This document shows positions 5,628 to 5,645 of a DNA stretch of 5,645 bases, in pieces. Every line of letters begins with the position of its first letter. The stretch's first letter is position 1. A model generated the notes under the pieces. That model was not told where the DNA came from. It saw only the letters and a program-made list of their open reading frames with translations, and did not search any database. Both the position numbers and the translations under genes were made by a program. This stretch comes from Thermoprotei archaeon (GTDB lineage: Archaea > Thermoproteota > Methanomethylicia > Nezhaarchaeales > WYZ-LMO8): positions 1 to 5,645 of the forward strand of contig QMSF01000072.1 of the NCBI GenBank assembly GCA_003649565.1. The letters run 5' to 3'.

Positions 5628-5645
5628 TCGTTTATCAACCTAGAC

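Larger units (their letters stand above)
5564..5645 (+). pseudogene. Fragment of a second metalloprotease C-terminal region (3' end outside the window)
   Basis: From 5564 the frame reads LHIDDGCMGGGTSVPVGSID and onward, open to the window edge. The first dozen or so residues match the metalloprotease at 3313-3357, with synonymous changes GGA/GGG and ACA/ACG and one Asn/Ser change. Later residues are different, with only scattered agreement (Ser, Tyr). Nothing upstream of 5564 resembles the residues that precede this motif in the intact gene, so homology begins abruptly inside a domain. This is either a displaced alternative tail, the 3' part of a paralogue split by an insertion, or a remnant. 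Whether it is still translated, for example from the frame that is open from 5201, cannot be told here. Confidence 0.6.

Noticed and set aside
5201..5645. Plus-strand frame open for about 148 codons through the GC-rich region into the protease fragment
   Set aside because: The translation of 5340-5560 is Arg/Gly/Pro-rich with no recognisable domain, and no good ribosome binding site precedes the ATGs at 5312, 5324 or 5339. Absence of stops is expected in such GC-rich, strongly paired sequence.

Overview
The window looks archaeal, most likely a Thermoplasmatota or related euryarchaeal genome. Three things suggest this: a giant secreted protein built from Asp-rich calcium-binding repeats with an archaemetzincin-like zinc site, a lipoprotein rich in N-glycosylation sequons, and TATA-like boxes together with a textbook Shine-Dalgarno site. 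The taxonomic call is an inference from protein style; no rRNA or tRNA gene is present to confirm it.

Layout. Positions 1-3807 (+) hold the 3' part of a very large gene whose start lies outside the window. It encodes a long thrombospondin-type-3-like DxDxDG array, a probable C2-like beta-sandwich, a second short DxDxDG block and a C-terminal zinc metalloprotease domain. Eleven bases later comes a small AT-rich lipoprotein gene (3819-4343, +), probably co-transcribed. Positions 4344-4517 contain a compact, highly paired RNA-like element. A small PD-(D/E)xK-like nuclease gene runs the other way (4844-4518, -) with a strong ribosome binding site and an 8-bp inverted repeat just upstream. From 4860 to about 5290 I see no convincing gene. 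From about 5293 there is a TATA-like box followed by a very GC-rich, hairpin-dense stretch (about 5340-5563), probably a structured RNA.

The most striking feature is at the right edge. Positions 5565-5608 repeat 44 bp of the metalloprotease gene (3314-3357) with 41 identities, in the same reading frame (motif LHIDDGCMGGGT-VP), and then continue into a different C-terminal sequence. Homology starts abruptly at 5564/5565. In the upstream gene, base composition falls from about 40-47% to about 30% GC just after the same 44 bp. This resembles the conserved-motif plus displaced-tail layout of polymorphic secreted proteins: the tail of the protease gene and its lipoprotein may be an exchangeable cassette, with the earlier or alternative tail left downstream. 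This is an inference; a family motif shared with an ordinary paralogue cut by an insertion, or an assembly artefact, are the main alternatives.

Composition is mosaic: about 55% GC at the left edge, about 45% before the protease domain, about 30% in the catalytic tail, about 22% in part of the lipoprotein gene, about 45% in the nuclease gene and about 75% at the start of the right-hand structured element. This fits an accessory region put together by several events.
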